Shown here: in pieces, positions 1-12,400 of the stretch
How positions within the stretch are numbered: the stretch's first letter is position 1
Layout of the letters: each line of letters begins with the position of its first letter
Source of the DNA: Klebsormidium nitens
Taxonomy: Eukaryota > Streptophyta > Klebsormidiophyceae > Klebsormidiales > Klebsormidiaceae
DNA length: 64,000 nt
Direction: 5' to 3'
Assembly: GCA_000708835.1 (NCBI GenBank)
Contig: DF236963.1
Coordinates: forward strand, 186,001-250,000
Notes under the pieces: model-generated
Seen by the model: only the letters and a program-made list of their open reading frames with translations
The model's database searches: none
Told to the model about the DNA's origin: nothing
Program-made: the position numbers and the translations under genes

Positions 1-1152
1 CCGCGCGGAGGAGGAGGGGAAAGTGCGGGACAAGAAGAGGGTGAGAGAGCATGCCGCGCAACCTGACTCCTGAGCACACGCAAAATCGTTGCAACTCTTC
101 GCGCTTGAGGTGCTTTTGATACTTACTCGGTTGGGACCTTCAAGGAGGGACCACTCTACGCATGCCATGCGCTAGACATCTGACGAGATACGAAAACGGA
201 GTTCTTTCTTGAACGCAGGCTCAGGAAGCTCAACGCGCAAAGTCAAGATACATACACAAAATGAGAAGCCGTGGGTCTAAGCTGCTTTTACTGCTCATCC
301 GGCGTTCGAACAAAGAGCCATTCAACGCAGGCTACACTTGACACCTGGATGGATATAAACACAGACGTGAATTGTCGACACAGGCTCAGGAAACGCAGCG
401 CATAAAGATCATATTAAGTACGTAAATGATGAAGCCGTTGGTCTAAGCTGCTTGTAAGACTCCCTTGTTTTCAGACTTTTCAAAGAAAGCCACTCTGCGC
501 ATATCTCGCTCTAGGCGTTTGACAAGAGTTCGAAACGACTCTGTTTCTCTTCGCGTAGGCTCAAGAAGCTCAGCGCGGAGAGATTGACCGGCAGCTCCGA
601 ATGAAGCACGCGCTGCAGGAGACGAAAGCGGACCGGGTGCGGAAAGAGGTGGAAGGTACGCTGACCTGATTTTTCTTCCCCTTGTCGCGATCCTCAGCTA
701 TTTGGCAGTACAGTTACAAAGAGAATCGAAAATACAAAACCGAGGGCTACTTCACGCTCACCTTCAAGCTTACCTACGACTGTACCAGGGAATATGTTGT
801 TACCACAGAAAAGAGCTCCAGAAAAGGGCTCACATGCCGTTGATCTTAAGTACTATGAGACGCTCTTTTTGGAGGCCTTTCGATCCGCTCCTCTTTGCAT
901 CACCGAGCTGAAGCCTCGGACGACTTTACGGCAGTTCTCAAGCCCTTCTTAAGCCACCCTACAGTGTTTGTCCAAGCAAGTGAGAAGCTTTGAGCGGATG
1001 CACGGATGCGTCTCTTAACAGTCAATCTTGTCTCGTCTTCTGCAGAAGCCAAAGCGCAAGACCAAGTCTTCCAGACGATGGTCTCGAAAGCTACGTCCGT
1101 CCCGCTGCAAAAGAAGTACCATGGTCGGAGAAAATTTGACTGGTACAGCTGA
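1..1152 (+). CDS. Coiled-coil protein, 3' end only (left-truncated)
   Basis: Three exons can be joined in phase: 2-40 (left edge is the window edge), 559-655 and 1046-1152, ending in TGA at 1150. The visible peptide is highly charged and helical, for example ALQETKADRVRKEVE in the middle exon. It ends in a basic, aromatic tail (YHGRRKFDWYS). Donors are GTGAGA and GTACGC; acceptors are TAG and CAG. I do not recognise the family. The C-terminal 77 or so residues look like a coiled coil followed by a short conserved-looking tail. The intron before 559 contains two extra copies of the exon start, listed separately. The start of the gene lies left of the window. Confidence 0.6.
139..610 (+). repeat. 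Tandem triplication of an intron 3' end plus exon start
   Basis: Three related units end at acceptor-like positions 218, 383 and 558, spaced 165 and 175 bp. Each is followed by a version of GCTCARGAARCKCARCGC, the first bases of the real exon at 559. The flanking intron text is shared too: the stretch around 139-215 resembles 475-555, and 'ggtctaagctgct' occurs near 273 and 438. The two upstream copies keep AG and an open frame (AQEAQR and AQETQR) but no usable donor follows at the equivalent place. Confidence 0.8.
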
Positions 1153-2153
1153 GCGGTGTACTGTCTAGCACGTGGCGAGTATTATAAATTAGTAAGCTTG
1201 TGAACATTCTAATTCTCTCTGTGTATACCTTCTATATCCACGGTGGATTCACCTATCATGACCACGGGATGCAGGCGCTCTGAAATCTCTCTCGTATATG
1301 CAATCCGGATACTCAGGTTGACGTGTCCGGCCTGATAAGATCGACTTACATCTTCAAGCCCCTCGCAGAATCTCTACGAGCCAGAACAGATAACTGTAGG
1401 GCTATAATCGAATGTCCAATCACCGCATAATCATAATCATTATTCAACCCTTTCTGCAAATGCAAACAACCGTCGCGGCTTGGCATGCTCTACATATTAG
1501 CCTCATGTCTAAACTGAGCAGGCACCCGCCAAAATGTGTTGCAGGCTGCACCAGGGCACGTCGATGTACTTTGATTGACGCAATATGTGGCTTAGACTAT
1601 CGTATACTTGCATGATTTGGCACATGGTACGTCAGTGTGCGTGAAACGTATGAAGCCGTCGAGCCGGCCCAGTATATAGCCGGCAAACGACAGACAAACT
1701 ATTTGCAAAAGAGCCAGAAAACAAAGGTTTCATATACCGCTGATATTCGCGAGAACTTCGAAACAATATAGCTTATATTGCGCGACGAATTGGGAAAGGC
1801 GCTGGTGGAAGCATACCCGGAGGCTACCCATCGTAATTACGCAGCCACACCTCGAGCCATCACCCGGTGGCGTGCAAAGCAGCGCAACCTCCATATGTGC
1901 GGCCTCACGCATGCGCAGATCTCAGGGAGGCGCTTTGGAACTGCTCTTTTCGAATCAATCATTCTCATGTAGTAAACACTAATCCAAGGAAAAGGTGAAG
2001 GCCGCTACGAAGAGGCGGCAGGTCTGCAATTGGATCAGGGAGAAACGCTGCGCGATCGCTTTATGGCCATTGACAGCAATTGCTAATGAGAAGGAACGCA
2101 CCCAGCTTGAAATTTGCGTCTGATCAGGTGGTATTTGCGGTCGCAGCAGCAGC
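1153..2153. other. Intergenic region between genes 1 and 2
   Basis: No coding exon was supported here. It holds the 3' flank of the coiled-coil gene and the 5' flank of the MYND gene. Several CATG palindromes are scattered between about 1257 and 1915. Short open frames in all phases lack splice context or recognisable sequence. Confidence 0.5.
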
Positions 2154-4981
2154 ATGCCGTCGCAGGCAGCAGAGAAAGCCTCGCGCAGGGCGGAGAAGAA
2201 GGCCAGCGAGTTCAATCAGCGCTGGAAAACGAAAACCAGCATACCTGAAGAATCCACTCAAGTAAAGATTGCTTTTGAGGAATACAGGTCGATCTTTCAT
2301 GAGGCCCTGAAAGCATGCAAAGCAACTTCCATCCAGGAAGAAGAGGGAGGGAGGGAGCCTCGTCAGCTTTGTCCTCCCTGGTATGGACCAGGACGCAACC
2401 TTGAGAGGCTATCTGCCTGCTCTGTACGAAAAGGCAAAGTTCTGCCGACGGGAGGATTGCCTCAAAGCACAGATTGCGAAGCTTCAGGACTACGTGCAGT
2501 TCGCGACCCCTGAGGTTGAGAACTCCTCTTGCCCGCCAGATAATCTGTATCTCACAGTGAAAACCCTAGAGTTTGTCTTGAAGATGGATCAATCTCTTCG
2601 GTGCCCTGGAGTTCCTGAGGAGCTCTCTGGGGTGGTGTACCGTCCTTTCAGCAAGGACTCCGGGGAGCTTTTTGTGGCAGCAGTGCTTGGATCCGAGACT
2701 GGGGACAACTGGATTGGACACAGCTACTTGAGCCAGTGGAACATGAGCGAGGAGGAAGTAATCGACTTGGGATTTCAGAACATCGACAAAATCACTCCAA
2801 AGAAGCTCAACTGCCGGCAGATCAAGAAGCCCGAAGACATGCCGAAGTTCTTTTCTCAGAGGAGGAGCAAGCTGACTCCTATCCTGCACTATGAGATTAG
2901 AGGAAGCAGCGGCTTGCTACATGTAGATTTTGCAGACCAGCGTGCCTTGCCGCGTCTCTTGCTTCCAAGAGTAATCGAGAGGTTTGCAGAGATCCTCAAG
3001 TGCGATGCCACATCTCTGGTCTTCATCCCATTCGACAATGGAAGCATGCACGTAGGAAACGCGGAAGACCGTATTGGAATGCTGAACCTTTCTATCATCC
3101 AAAAGCTGCCTCAACTTCAAGGAGACCCTACCAGAGCAAAGTTCAGAGTCACGTGGAATCCGTTCCGAGTAAGGGCTTCTGCCCTTCCTGCCCTTTCTGC
3201 TCCTCGTGCTGTGTTCGAATCAAACATGCAATGCTTGTGAACAATGAACACGCGTGTCTAAAAGCTGCGTATGCAGTGTCAATAACATAGAAGAACCTGC
3301 GCTCATATTGCAAAGCTTATGTTAAAGGAGAGATCGGAAGCACAATGTTCCAGAATCTGCGCTCACACGCGACTTGCTACAACATCCTGAACCTAGTTCA
3401 ATCCTAGTGAGACCTGGTTGTATTCTTCTTTTCCAAAGGTAACCTGGCAATTTCGATGAGACGAAACAAAGCAAAGGAGTCTCTCTTGTGGAAGTCTGAA
3501 TCAGCTTTTCGCTTCGCATTGCGTTTTGCCATGTCTGTAATAACAGCAGAACCTCACGGCGGATCCACCTCTTCAGGATTTGACAAAGCAGTTTCTTCGA
3601 AGGGGCGACTGAATGTCCGCAAACTTCTGCCTTCCGGTCGCCCTCGCAGGTGTCAAACCCATGCAATGAGAAGGGCTTGGTTGAGCTGGAGCCGTACCTA
3701 GTGAACGGGGGGCGCATCGCGGTTCAGTTTTGGGAAAAGGACAAGATGAAGATCTTCCACCCCATGCCCCGGACAAAGGATGACATTACCTATGTCGAGA
3801 ACGTCATGAAAAACCCGAGCCTGAAAAACCCGCTCTTCATTCTGCCGGAGCACGTCTTTCTCGAGGGGGTCTGCTGGAACGTGAGCTTATCTGTCTGGCC
3901 GTCCCAAAATGGTTCAACATACGTAAGATAGTACATTCGAAACTGCAAGAGACCGTTTTCAGCTGGATCCAAGAAGGGTTGCCTTGAGGTTGCATGGCAC
4001 GAATCCAACGACTTTGGTCGACATTCTGCTGATCCGACCACTTTCTGTGAACACGGCGGGTAAGTATGAGAGAGACTGGCACGATCTTGCCTGCTGTTGA
4101 GATACGAAATGATATTTTGAACTGTCTCTTCCTCGGTGCAGTGCCGAAAGCAGGTGGAGCGGTTGATGAAGTGCGCGAAGTGCCGCAAAGCAAGCTACTG
4201 TTCGAAAGGTAAGCCAGCAGGAGCCGTATGACGAGCTCTGAGAACTTTGGAGCCTCATGAGGATTGAGATTTGCACAACGACGGATGCAGCGCCAAAGTC
4301 TGTGTCTGGCAGCCTTGTCAGGCGAGGCCTGATATCCAAGACGATCGCAATCACGAACGAAACGACCACCTATCGTTCCACATGAGAAGGTCTTGCGCAG
4401 AAAACGATCGGCAAAGCTTTCCTTCACTTTGCTCCCAATTTGAGCCCAACCGTCCCCGTTTGGCTCAGCTGCATACCGTATGCTTTGTCCGCTGCTGCTC
4501 GTGATCGGCATCCTGCATTCTAAGCGGGTAGCAAAGTTCCCGCTCATATGTCTGCGGCCGAACTTCCTGCGGCTTGTACAGCATGCTTATGAGAGCCCTT
4601 TCATGACGATTTGAGACTCGAAATCGAGGTGGACGGCTCAAATGCAAGCTCGTGGTCGTGTATTAATTGTATTTGTTCTAAGGCATGCCAATCTTCGCTT
4701 CAACTATCAGCCCCTTGTAAGAGGGCACGTACTTAAGCACCTAATGAACTTGCTTTAAGGCTGACGCTTCTCACAAAGCTTTTCCCACAGAGTGTCAGAA
4801 GAAGGCGTGGAACGATGGCCACAAGTGGAACTGCGCGGAGAGGCGGGAGTTCTGGAAGAAGGGGAGGAAACAGCGCCTGCATGTGAGTGAGGAGCTGCGA
4901 GAGAAAGCAAAGGTCGCTAAAGAGAGTCTCTCAGAACAAGACTTGGCCCGCTTGAAGAAGATGGGGATGACGCAATCGTAG
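2154..4981 (+). CDS. MYND-type zinc finger protein
   Basis: The C-terminal finger is clear. Exon 4142-4208 encodes CAKCRKASYCSK, and exon 4791-4981 continues ECQKKAWNDGHKWNC before a basic tail and TAG. This gives the C-x2-C, YC-x3-C and H-x3-C spacing of MYND domains, which mediate protein-protein contacts. Upstream, a long exon ending at 3168 carries about 260 residues of unrecognised globular sequence, joined in phase 0 to 3650-3880. A further exon lies near 3963-4046. The ATG at 2154 begins a charged N terminus, but reaching the frame used at 2383 needs a small intron near 2263-2338, so exon 1 is uncertain. The first cysteine pair of the finger falls at the 3963/4142 junction and is not cleanly reconstructed. 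Cellular role unknown. Confidence 0.75.
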
Positions 4982-6063
4982 GTTCGCACGATTAAAATAC
5001 CGAGAATGAGCACCCATCCTTTATTCAGCAACCAGAAGTGTCAGGTCGGAGGTGCGGGGATTTGAAGTCATTATAATGAGTCGAAAAACGTACCAAGGTC
5101 TTGTTCGGAAGGTCGCGGATGGACAGTTCTCTTATAGCCCGTGCGTATCAAAGGCATGGGGCGGATCCCTGCGCTGTTTGCAGACCCTGCTTTGTCAAAA
5201 GCATGCGCAGTGTTGCAATCGACGCGGAACACCCAAATGGGCAACGTTGCAACCATCTGTGCTTATTGACCCTAAGCGGCAGTTACGATACTGCTTGAGT
5301 CTGGCTTCGAGTGTCACAGCTCGAGTCGGGCTACAGCTATGCGACGCGAGCAGACGGTTTCTCAGGCTGTTCAGGATCTCGACACCTCGGATGAAAAGAT
5401 ATGCAGGTTGGCGGGGCGCCTGGATAAATGATGTAGCCAATATTATGGTGCAATATGCCCGCTAGCGCAACCCTACTTGGCGTACCGGTACTCATCTACC
5501 TAGTGGATGCCAAATTCGTTATGAATCATCGATCATGCATTGCGTATTAGTGTCTACCTTGGATGCCAAACTCCTTATAAGTATCAGCGATTGAACATCA
5601 CACGTATCGTGCACGATTGACCGATCGCCGCCGGCGCGCAGCTCAGCTTGGCATGTTCGCCGTCACACTAAACCGTGACGGTATTGCGAAGCTAGCTTGA
5701 ATAAGCCATGCGTGCCAGCAGATCGACATGTGCGTGGTACAATCACGAAACGGCGCACGCACCATGACTCATACGCACATATATGCATGTGGCGCGCGGC
5801 CCCATTGTCTTCAAAAGTTTGCCAGGGGAAGTCCACAAAGCTTCATGACTTACGCATGTGCAACCTGTCAATCATAGACTCGCTTCGTTCTCCAACATAC
5901 CCGCTCCTTAGCTAGTACTTACTGAAGGATCTTGTGAAAACGAAAGCAAGGACTGAACGAAGTGAGGGATGCGAGCCAATTGGTATAAGATTGATCTCCC
6001 GAAATCCTTAGTCCTAGCCACGTCAGCTTCGAACATGCCACGCACCGCTGTGCTGAAGCAGTC
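4982..6063. other. Convergent intergenic region (MYND / G-patch)
   Basis: No gene seen. It contains a 58-bp tandem duplication near 5495-5612 and several CATG palindromes between about 5530 and 5860. Both flanking genes end into this segment. Confidence 0.6.
5495..5612. repeat. Two-copy tandem repeat, about 58 bp
   Basis: Unit 1 starts 'tctacctagtggatgccaaa' at 5495 and unit 2 starts 'tctaccttggatgccaaact' at 5553. Both continue with a related 'cgttatgaatcatcgatcat' / 'ccttataagtatcagcgatt' stretch. The copies are diverged, so the duplication is not recent. It lies between two convergent gene ends. Confidence 0.65.
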
Positions 6064-8749
6064 TCAGACATTGTCCGGGGCAAAGGCTCGGTATATGTAC
6101 TTAGCAATGGCCTCTTCCTTTTCCTTCTCCCTTTCCTTCTTCTGCTTCAATTCTGCCCGGGTTAGTTGTCGCTTGCCTCGATCAGCGCTAGTCCCAGATT
6201 CTGGCACATCCTGCAGAGACGAGATCGACAGACTGTGAGACGCCTAAATGTACTCAGCTCAAGAAAATGGCTGCGAGAATGGTCTCCCAAATCTGAGACC
6301 ACTGCAAACAAGGACTCGAGCAGGACACATAGATAAGCGCACAACGCAGTGGTGACAGTAACCGACTGAGGAGAGTGAGAACCGCTGTCTTCCAAGAGGC
6401 CGTCTAGGGATTGTGTTCGTCCCCGAAGTTAAAAGGACCGTCGTTCTTGTTGTTAGGCTGCGAGTCCCTTTATCGGATGCCCGACCTGCTTTTCCTCCAG
6501 GAGTCTGATACTGAGTGTTTAGAGTAGAACAGTGAACCTCCAATTTCAGCTGTGCCGTCGTCATTCCCAGCCAAACATCAAGCATAAAACATTCCTTACA
6601 ATCCTTGGTCCCTGAAATGTATCTCTGCCTACAGGAGATGCTGGCACACATGAAGCAAGGAATCTGGAAAGGATATACCAGGACAAGTCCAAGCTGATGA
6701 GGACAGCAATTGAAGGTTCAAATGAAAGGAAACCCGCTTTTTTGCCAACCCTTTCAGAGAGTTCCCTGTGACTTCTCTAAATTGACCTTGTCACGAGTCT
6801 TTCCAGGTCACCCTCAACGCGGAACACATTGATTGAGCGACTCCTTCGCGCATCTGAGTGGGACTGACGAGCGCATCAATAAGAAAGCGAGCAGACAAGA
6901 CGAAACAAAGTGGAGATTGCTGACAGGAAATCATATTACCTTTCGCTTCTTGGTGGAACTGACTCCTGGCACTTGCTTGGCCTGCTTGTCAGCGCCGATG
7001 CCTCGCTTATCCCCCTTCATATGCGCATTCAATGGTTCCAGGGGTCCCTGCAAAACGAAGTAGCAGCTTAGCAAGACGGGCCAAAGTGCGACACAGACTT
7101 TCAACCCTCCAGGTCTGTGCTTTGAGTTCGCAGGTCTGACAGACACCCTTGAGAACTGCTAATGTGTTGGTGAGTCTCCCACTAGCGGGTTACAGAGGTT
7201 CCCGACACGGCGCAAGATTGATGGCCAAGACTCAGCGGCTCCTTCTTCTTTGTGATTTTGGTCTTTGCTGCCTTGTTCTCTGCCTTCGCGTGTCAGCCTC
7301 GAGCCAGGTACTTCTTGTCGGCTCTTCTGAATGTCTGCTTTCAAGAGCACGCGACAAGCGTGCTAGAGTTTACCGCAAAGATGACCAGATGCAATTCATC
7401 ATAAGCTACAAATGTCAATCACACTGAGGGTGATCGATGAACACAATGGAGCTCTTGACTCGAGCTGGACGCTGGCAACAGACTAGACAAGAAGCTCGTA
7501 CATCCTCATGTAAGAACAAACTTGTGAGGAACAAAGAACAGCTTGCTCACCTGCCCTGATGCCCCTAAACCTGTCTTCTCATTCCAGCCAGCTTTCTTCA
7601 ACATCTGCAGGGTACAAGAACCTAGTCAGTGGGAAAATGCGCATGGAATCAGGAGAACGGTCTTTTGGAGTATGGTACCCCAACGAAGTGAGAGTAAACG
7701 AAGCACCGGTCTTTCCTGAGAAGAAGGTGCGTCCGTCAACAACATGTCCGAACAAGCTTGCCCACATATCAGTCTTTGGTCAAACTGAAATCAATTGAAA
7801 GTGTTTCTTTGCCATATCCACAGCAACACAACTTTCTGATGAACACGACCACTCCACCAATGATGGCAAAATCATGCGCACAAATGTCAGATGCAACTAT
7901 AAGGAAGCGCATCGAAGATGCTAGAATTCTCTTGAATCAACCCATTCGTTGGCCTGCTGTGACTATGGAAGCCATGCGCCCAACTGCGGAGGCTCCCAGA
8001 CGCCAATGAACAACATAAGAGCACGAACCTCGTGCCTGTAAACCTTTTGTGTCTTTGCAAACATTGTAGTGGGGCAAAGCGCCAACTTAGCCAATCAAAG
8101 CACAAACGATAGATAGCAGTGCCACAGGGGACAACAGCCTTACCTTATAGCCTATGTTTTCTTCCGGGATCTTCATCCGGTACGCAGGGGCTCTTTTGTC
8201 TTGGGCGCCAAGTGACCTGACTCCTTGCCCCCCTCCGTCTAGGTTCCGCCCGCTAGAACCACCGCCAAAAGATCCTGGCTCGAAATTTCGTTGCTCTTTA
8301 CTAAAGTCCGAGTGATCAAAAGTCTTTGTTTGAAAGCCCTTATTCACCCCTGGTCTTGGCCCAGCACCATCTACTGACTGACTCGGACTGCGCCAATCTT
8401 GTTGTATGTCTGTACAGTCATCCCTGAGACTACTGCCTGCTTCCCTGTGTGAATCTATCCTGTTTGAGAGGATCTCTTCCACTTCAGTATACTTCTCTCG
8501 CTTTTCGGTTTCATCGTGCCTCCCTCTGTTCAGTAGCCTCTCCACTGGAATCTCTCGGCTGGTGTTCCCAACACCTGGCCCGGCCTCAGAGTGCCCTGGT
8601 GCATCACGGATGCCCCCATTCCCTGCTTCTGCGTCACCTGCACGGTTGCTGAGTCCCACTAGTGAAGCATAGAAACTCGCAATGCTAGCACCATCTAGAC
8701 TGTCTTTACGGTCCACGACAGACTTTCCGATTCCCAGGGCCATGGTCAT
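6064..8749 (-). CDS. G-patch domain protein
   Basis: Four exons close in frame: 8144-8749, 7551-7604, 6940-7047 and 6064-6210, about 304 residues. The G-patch spans the junction of exons 1-3: IPEENIGYK, then MLKKAGWNEKTGLGASGQ, then GPLEPLNAHMKGDKRGIGAD. This is the usual glycine pattern of this RNA-processing module, which typically binds and activates DEAH helicases. The first ~190 residues are low-complexity and acidic/Ser-rich. The C terminus is a basic, helical LTRAELKQKKEREKEKEE followed by YIYRAFAPDNV. The start ATG at 8749 is the first in the open frame. Intron 3 (6211-6939) is long and could hide a small exon, but direct joining keeps phase 0. It probably acts in pre-mRNA processing; this is inference from the domain only. 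Confidence 0.85.
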
Positions 8750-9195
8750 CTTCCGACCCTGTCTCCTAATAATGAAACTTCCAAAAAGATCAGCTCAGCG
8801 GAGTTGCGGGCAGTGTTTCACCCTCTCGCACTCCCCAAGCACGCTGCCTCCGCTCTGAGCCTTTAATCAAGATGCATCCAATGGCAAGCGTGTCGCCGAC
8901 CCGCCAAAAATTTTCAGAACTTCTCACCTGAGGCACTCGAGTCCCTGGACTGCAGCGCTTTGGTGATAGTGGCTGCGCGCGCGCGCGCTCATCCTCTCAG
9001 TGTTATTTATTTTGCTTCCCCTCATTATAAGTGTCATAATTCTCCGGCTTCTGCGTATCCCTGTCGAAGTCCGAATACCTTCTCGGGGCGCTCTAAAGCT
9101 TCGACGGTGCTTGGACGCAATTGCATAGTACCTCAAACACTTAAATAGGCTAAACGCCGATTTATTACAGGCATCAGCCTTCTCGCCTTCACAGG

Positions 9196-9239
9196 CTTCA
9201 GCCTTCAGCCTTCAGCCTTCAGCCTTCACTGTCAGCCTT
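9196..9239. repeat. TTCAGCC minisatellite
   Basis: About five near-perfect tandem copies of the heptamer TTCAGCC, with looser variants ('catcagcctt', 'gtcagccttt') on both sides from about 9170. Confidence 0.8.
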
Positions 9240-9421
9240 TGAAGTCGAGGTACCTAGAGCTTCTAAATTCTCACATGGTGGAGGAGGGAGGAGGCAATAA
9301 GATGCCGCTTGGCTCCTTGGCGCGGCACAAACCCAGGGCCACAATGTGCACGAACCACTCCTAAAAGTTCGCAAGCCTAGGAGAGAAGGCCTTTGAAAGA
9401 TCTGCCTCTAACCATTTTTTG

Positions 9422-9430
9422 AAACCCTAA
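9422..9430 (+). promoter_or_regulatory. Candidate telo-box AAACCCTAA
   Basis: Exact match to the plant telo-box, 50 bp upstream of the ATG at 9480. In land plants this element occurs in promoters and 5' UTRs of growth-related genes. Function here is inference from sequence and position only. Confidence 0.4.
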
Positions 9431-9479
9431 AGCGGTGGAAGGTCTGGGGAATCCCCCTTTCCTGGGAGGCGCTCCAAGC

Positions 9480-12400
9480 ATGGAGGCGAGAGCCATGCAG
9501 GGCTGGCAAGAGGCCGAGCCAGGCCCTTCCCCCTACTCCACCTCCCCACCCTTCTGCCTTGCTCTAGTTAGCCCCCACACTCAGCATTTTAATGTTATCT
9601 TCTATGACTTAGCGGTTGGCCTGCCAACCATAGTGTTCGTCGCTTACCTGCTAACAAAGGTCAAGGGCTCGGTTAGAAAGCTAGTCAGCAGCAGATCGCA
9701 CATAATGAGTACATACTATGGTTTCCTTTGGATAGTCTGCGCCTTGAACATTCTTCGGGTGCTTGTACAGGTGAGCATGTACAGCCGGTGCTCAGCATCA
9801 GATCTTGCAGTTGCAAGTTCCTGGTCCTGATACCCCTTTGTGAGCAGCAATGCTGTGAATGTAGGCACGCCAGAGTCTCAGAATGGAAGAGTGAAAATTA
9901 GGGTTTCATTTCGTAACTTGTATCAAATTCCTCTCCAAGCGGAGCCATCCTTCAAACCTGGGTGTAGACCTTATCTGAGAGCTATGTCAGACATTACCTG
10001 TGCCATCTATCTCAATTGCTCCGGGAAACAAGGCTGCCTAGTGAAGGTTGAAAAGAGCTCTTACGCCAATTCTTTCTCCAACTGAAAAGAAGCTCTTTTG
10101 AATTGTGCCGTCAGAAGTTGTGTTGAGCAATTCTAATTGTGTTTGGCTGCAGATCTTTGACGCAGAGCCAGCTGATAGCCCCAGGGCCTGGAATGTCACG
10201 TGGCTGATAACTAGGTTCGGGATGGTCCTGCTCGAGGTCTCGGTGGTTGTGTTCCTGTCTCAAGGGTACCTCATAAGCGGCTGGGAGGCTTTAATACGCA
10301 CCGTGGCTTTCTCGGGGGTGTTTGCCATTGTAGATACAGTAATCAAGGTGAGAATGAGCTCATGACGTTGTTCGTGAGATCTGTTGGGGAATGCCTTCTG
10401 TGGTGGCGATCTGTAACACATGGTTTTCCAAATGATACAGGACTTTGGAGTTCCTCTTGGCTGTTTGCAATGCTGACGTCTCAGCGCTTCTCCTTCCCGT
10501 GTGAGCAACATCAGTGCAGACTTCCTGACATGCTGTAATCAGTTTGAGTGCCTCTCTCTGGAGTCTGCTCAATTGTGGAGCTTTTACCGTTTGAGCTGCC
10601 AAACTCGTCCTTCGATTTGTCTCGATGAAATCTGCCCTCCGCCAATACTGCTTACAAACCTAAGATCGAAAACCGTCAGATGTTAGTCGTCAGTACTGCC
10701 TGCACTTAGAGACAAATCCAACTAGACTCATCGTTCAGGGGGAAGGTCTGCCAGTCTACAGACAATCTACATGTCTGTGATTTGACCTTCAGCTCAGACA
10801 GGGGATGCCGAACATGTGGGTGTATTTCCATGACCTGCAGGCAATCTACGTGTTTGGGCTGGGCGTACCCCTGTTCATAACGGAGCCCGACGATGAGGGG
10901 AACTGGCGGAAGTGGTCCTTCTGGATGCTGCACGCGCTGCTCTTCCTGGGAATTTATGCGCTCATTCTAGTTCTTCCGCACACGCGGTGGCGGGACAGGC
11001 TGCCAGGTATGCCTCTAGTTTGAACAGACTGGGAGGCTGTGTGTCTAGTTAGACTGGCCTGCCGAACGTTGTCCCAATCTCATAAGCGGCCCGCTCTGCA
11101 TCACCTGATTGGGGCCACTTATGGCTACTCGTGCCCGCTTGTTGTGAGCTCTTTTACCGCTAAGGGCCGTGGACAGAGGAACACGCTTTTGAAGCAACGC
11201 AGAACCTCCCGCATATGTACTCGTGAGTATTATGGAAAGCTCAAGTATTGGGCTCAACATGGTCAAAAGAGGGAATGACTTTGATCGACAGGCCTGCCAA
11301 AAGTGAGCCAGGCGTGTCGAGATCAAAAGCGATCATCCTTTGCTCGATTCTACAATAAGAGTCCTTGACCTTTCAGCTTTAAAGAGGGCGTCAGATTTCG
11401 ACGTGCACTGGTGGCATCTGAGTCCTGAGGAAGATTCTCATCGGACGGACTGTTATGCATCTTGAAATTTGGTCTCAGCGCCCAATCTGCCAATTCTGCG
11501 GAACATGGTCGCTGAGGCGTTCAGGGTCACAGAACGTCCTCTTTTATAAAGTCGAATCCACAGTCACCCGCAGATGTATTTTGTCAACTTCGGAATGCAA
11601 ACACCTCGTAATGCTCTGAAGGACTCAAGAGTCGCAGCGAAAACCGGAATGCCGTCGAAACGAGACAATCAAAAGCACGCATGTAGGAAATCAACTTGCA
11701 TCCATTTTCCTCCTCTTTTTGCAGCTCGGCCAGCCTTTTACCGCTACGTGTTTGTCCTGTTTCTCATCAACATCGGGCTCACCTTCGGGAGCTTCCTGTT
11801 GGGCCTGGCCGTCGACTTTGGCTACTGGTGAGTTGGTCAATCCATTGATTTTTCTTACGCTGTACTGGTGTCCAGATCTTTCAAACACCAGACTGCTACC
11901 TGGCCTCGATGCTATATGTCGATTTGAAAAGGGCTCGAGGCCCTGCACGTCCTTTTTGGAGTGTATTGCTCCGAGGCTCTCTAATGCAATGCTGTCGAGA
12001 CTTCTCTTTGTTGAGTCTTTCACGCCGTTGAGTCCATCAGGCGTGAAACACTTTCCTACGCCCACCTCCAAGCTTCCCCCAAAAACGGGCAAGAAGAATT
12101 TTTCCTGGTTGTGAAGGCTGCTCTTGAAAGAGTTGGAGAGTTCTTCTCAATCTATCTCGAGATTAACGATCTATATGATTCAAAAGCTGCCTCGCAAGCC
12201 GGGTGTTATATACGAAGTAGGTTCCTTTGATGGTCGAAATGGAAAAGACGCCTTTGTTGACAACAGAACAGTCGTCACCAGAAGCTGAGCAAATCTGTAA
12301 ACTGTACCTTCTCACTGTGCTTCTGATGAGAAAGGGAGCCTCTGCTCCTATAACGACCGGGAGTCGGCTCACGGCTCTTTATTTGTCTATAGGAGCAATC

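Larger units (their letters stand above)
8750..9479. other. Divergent 5' region (G-patch / TPRA1-like)
   Basis: Shared upstream region of two divergent genes. It holds a short alternating GC run near 8972, a 7-bp minisatellite near 9196-9239 and a perfect telo-box AAACCCTAA at 9422. No exon seen. Confidence 0.6.

Noticed and set aside
702-960. Protein-like stretch (QYSYKENRKYKTEGYF) in the intron 656-1045
   Set aside because: Skipping it joins 655 to 1046 in phase and gives a coherent coiled coil, while including it brings stops and no donor at the right place.
9435-9479. Upstream extension of the TPRA1-like frame
   Set aside because: The extension starts at a GTG codon; the first ATG in frame is 9480 and is preceded by a telo-box, suggesting 5' UTR.
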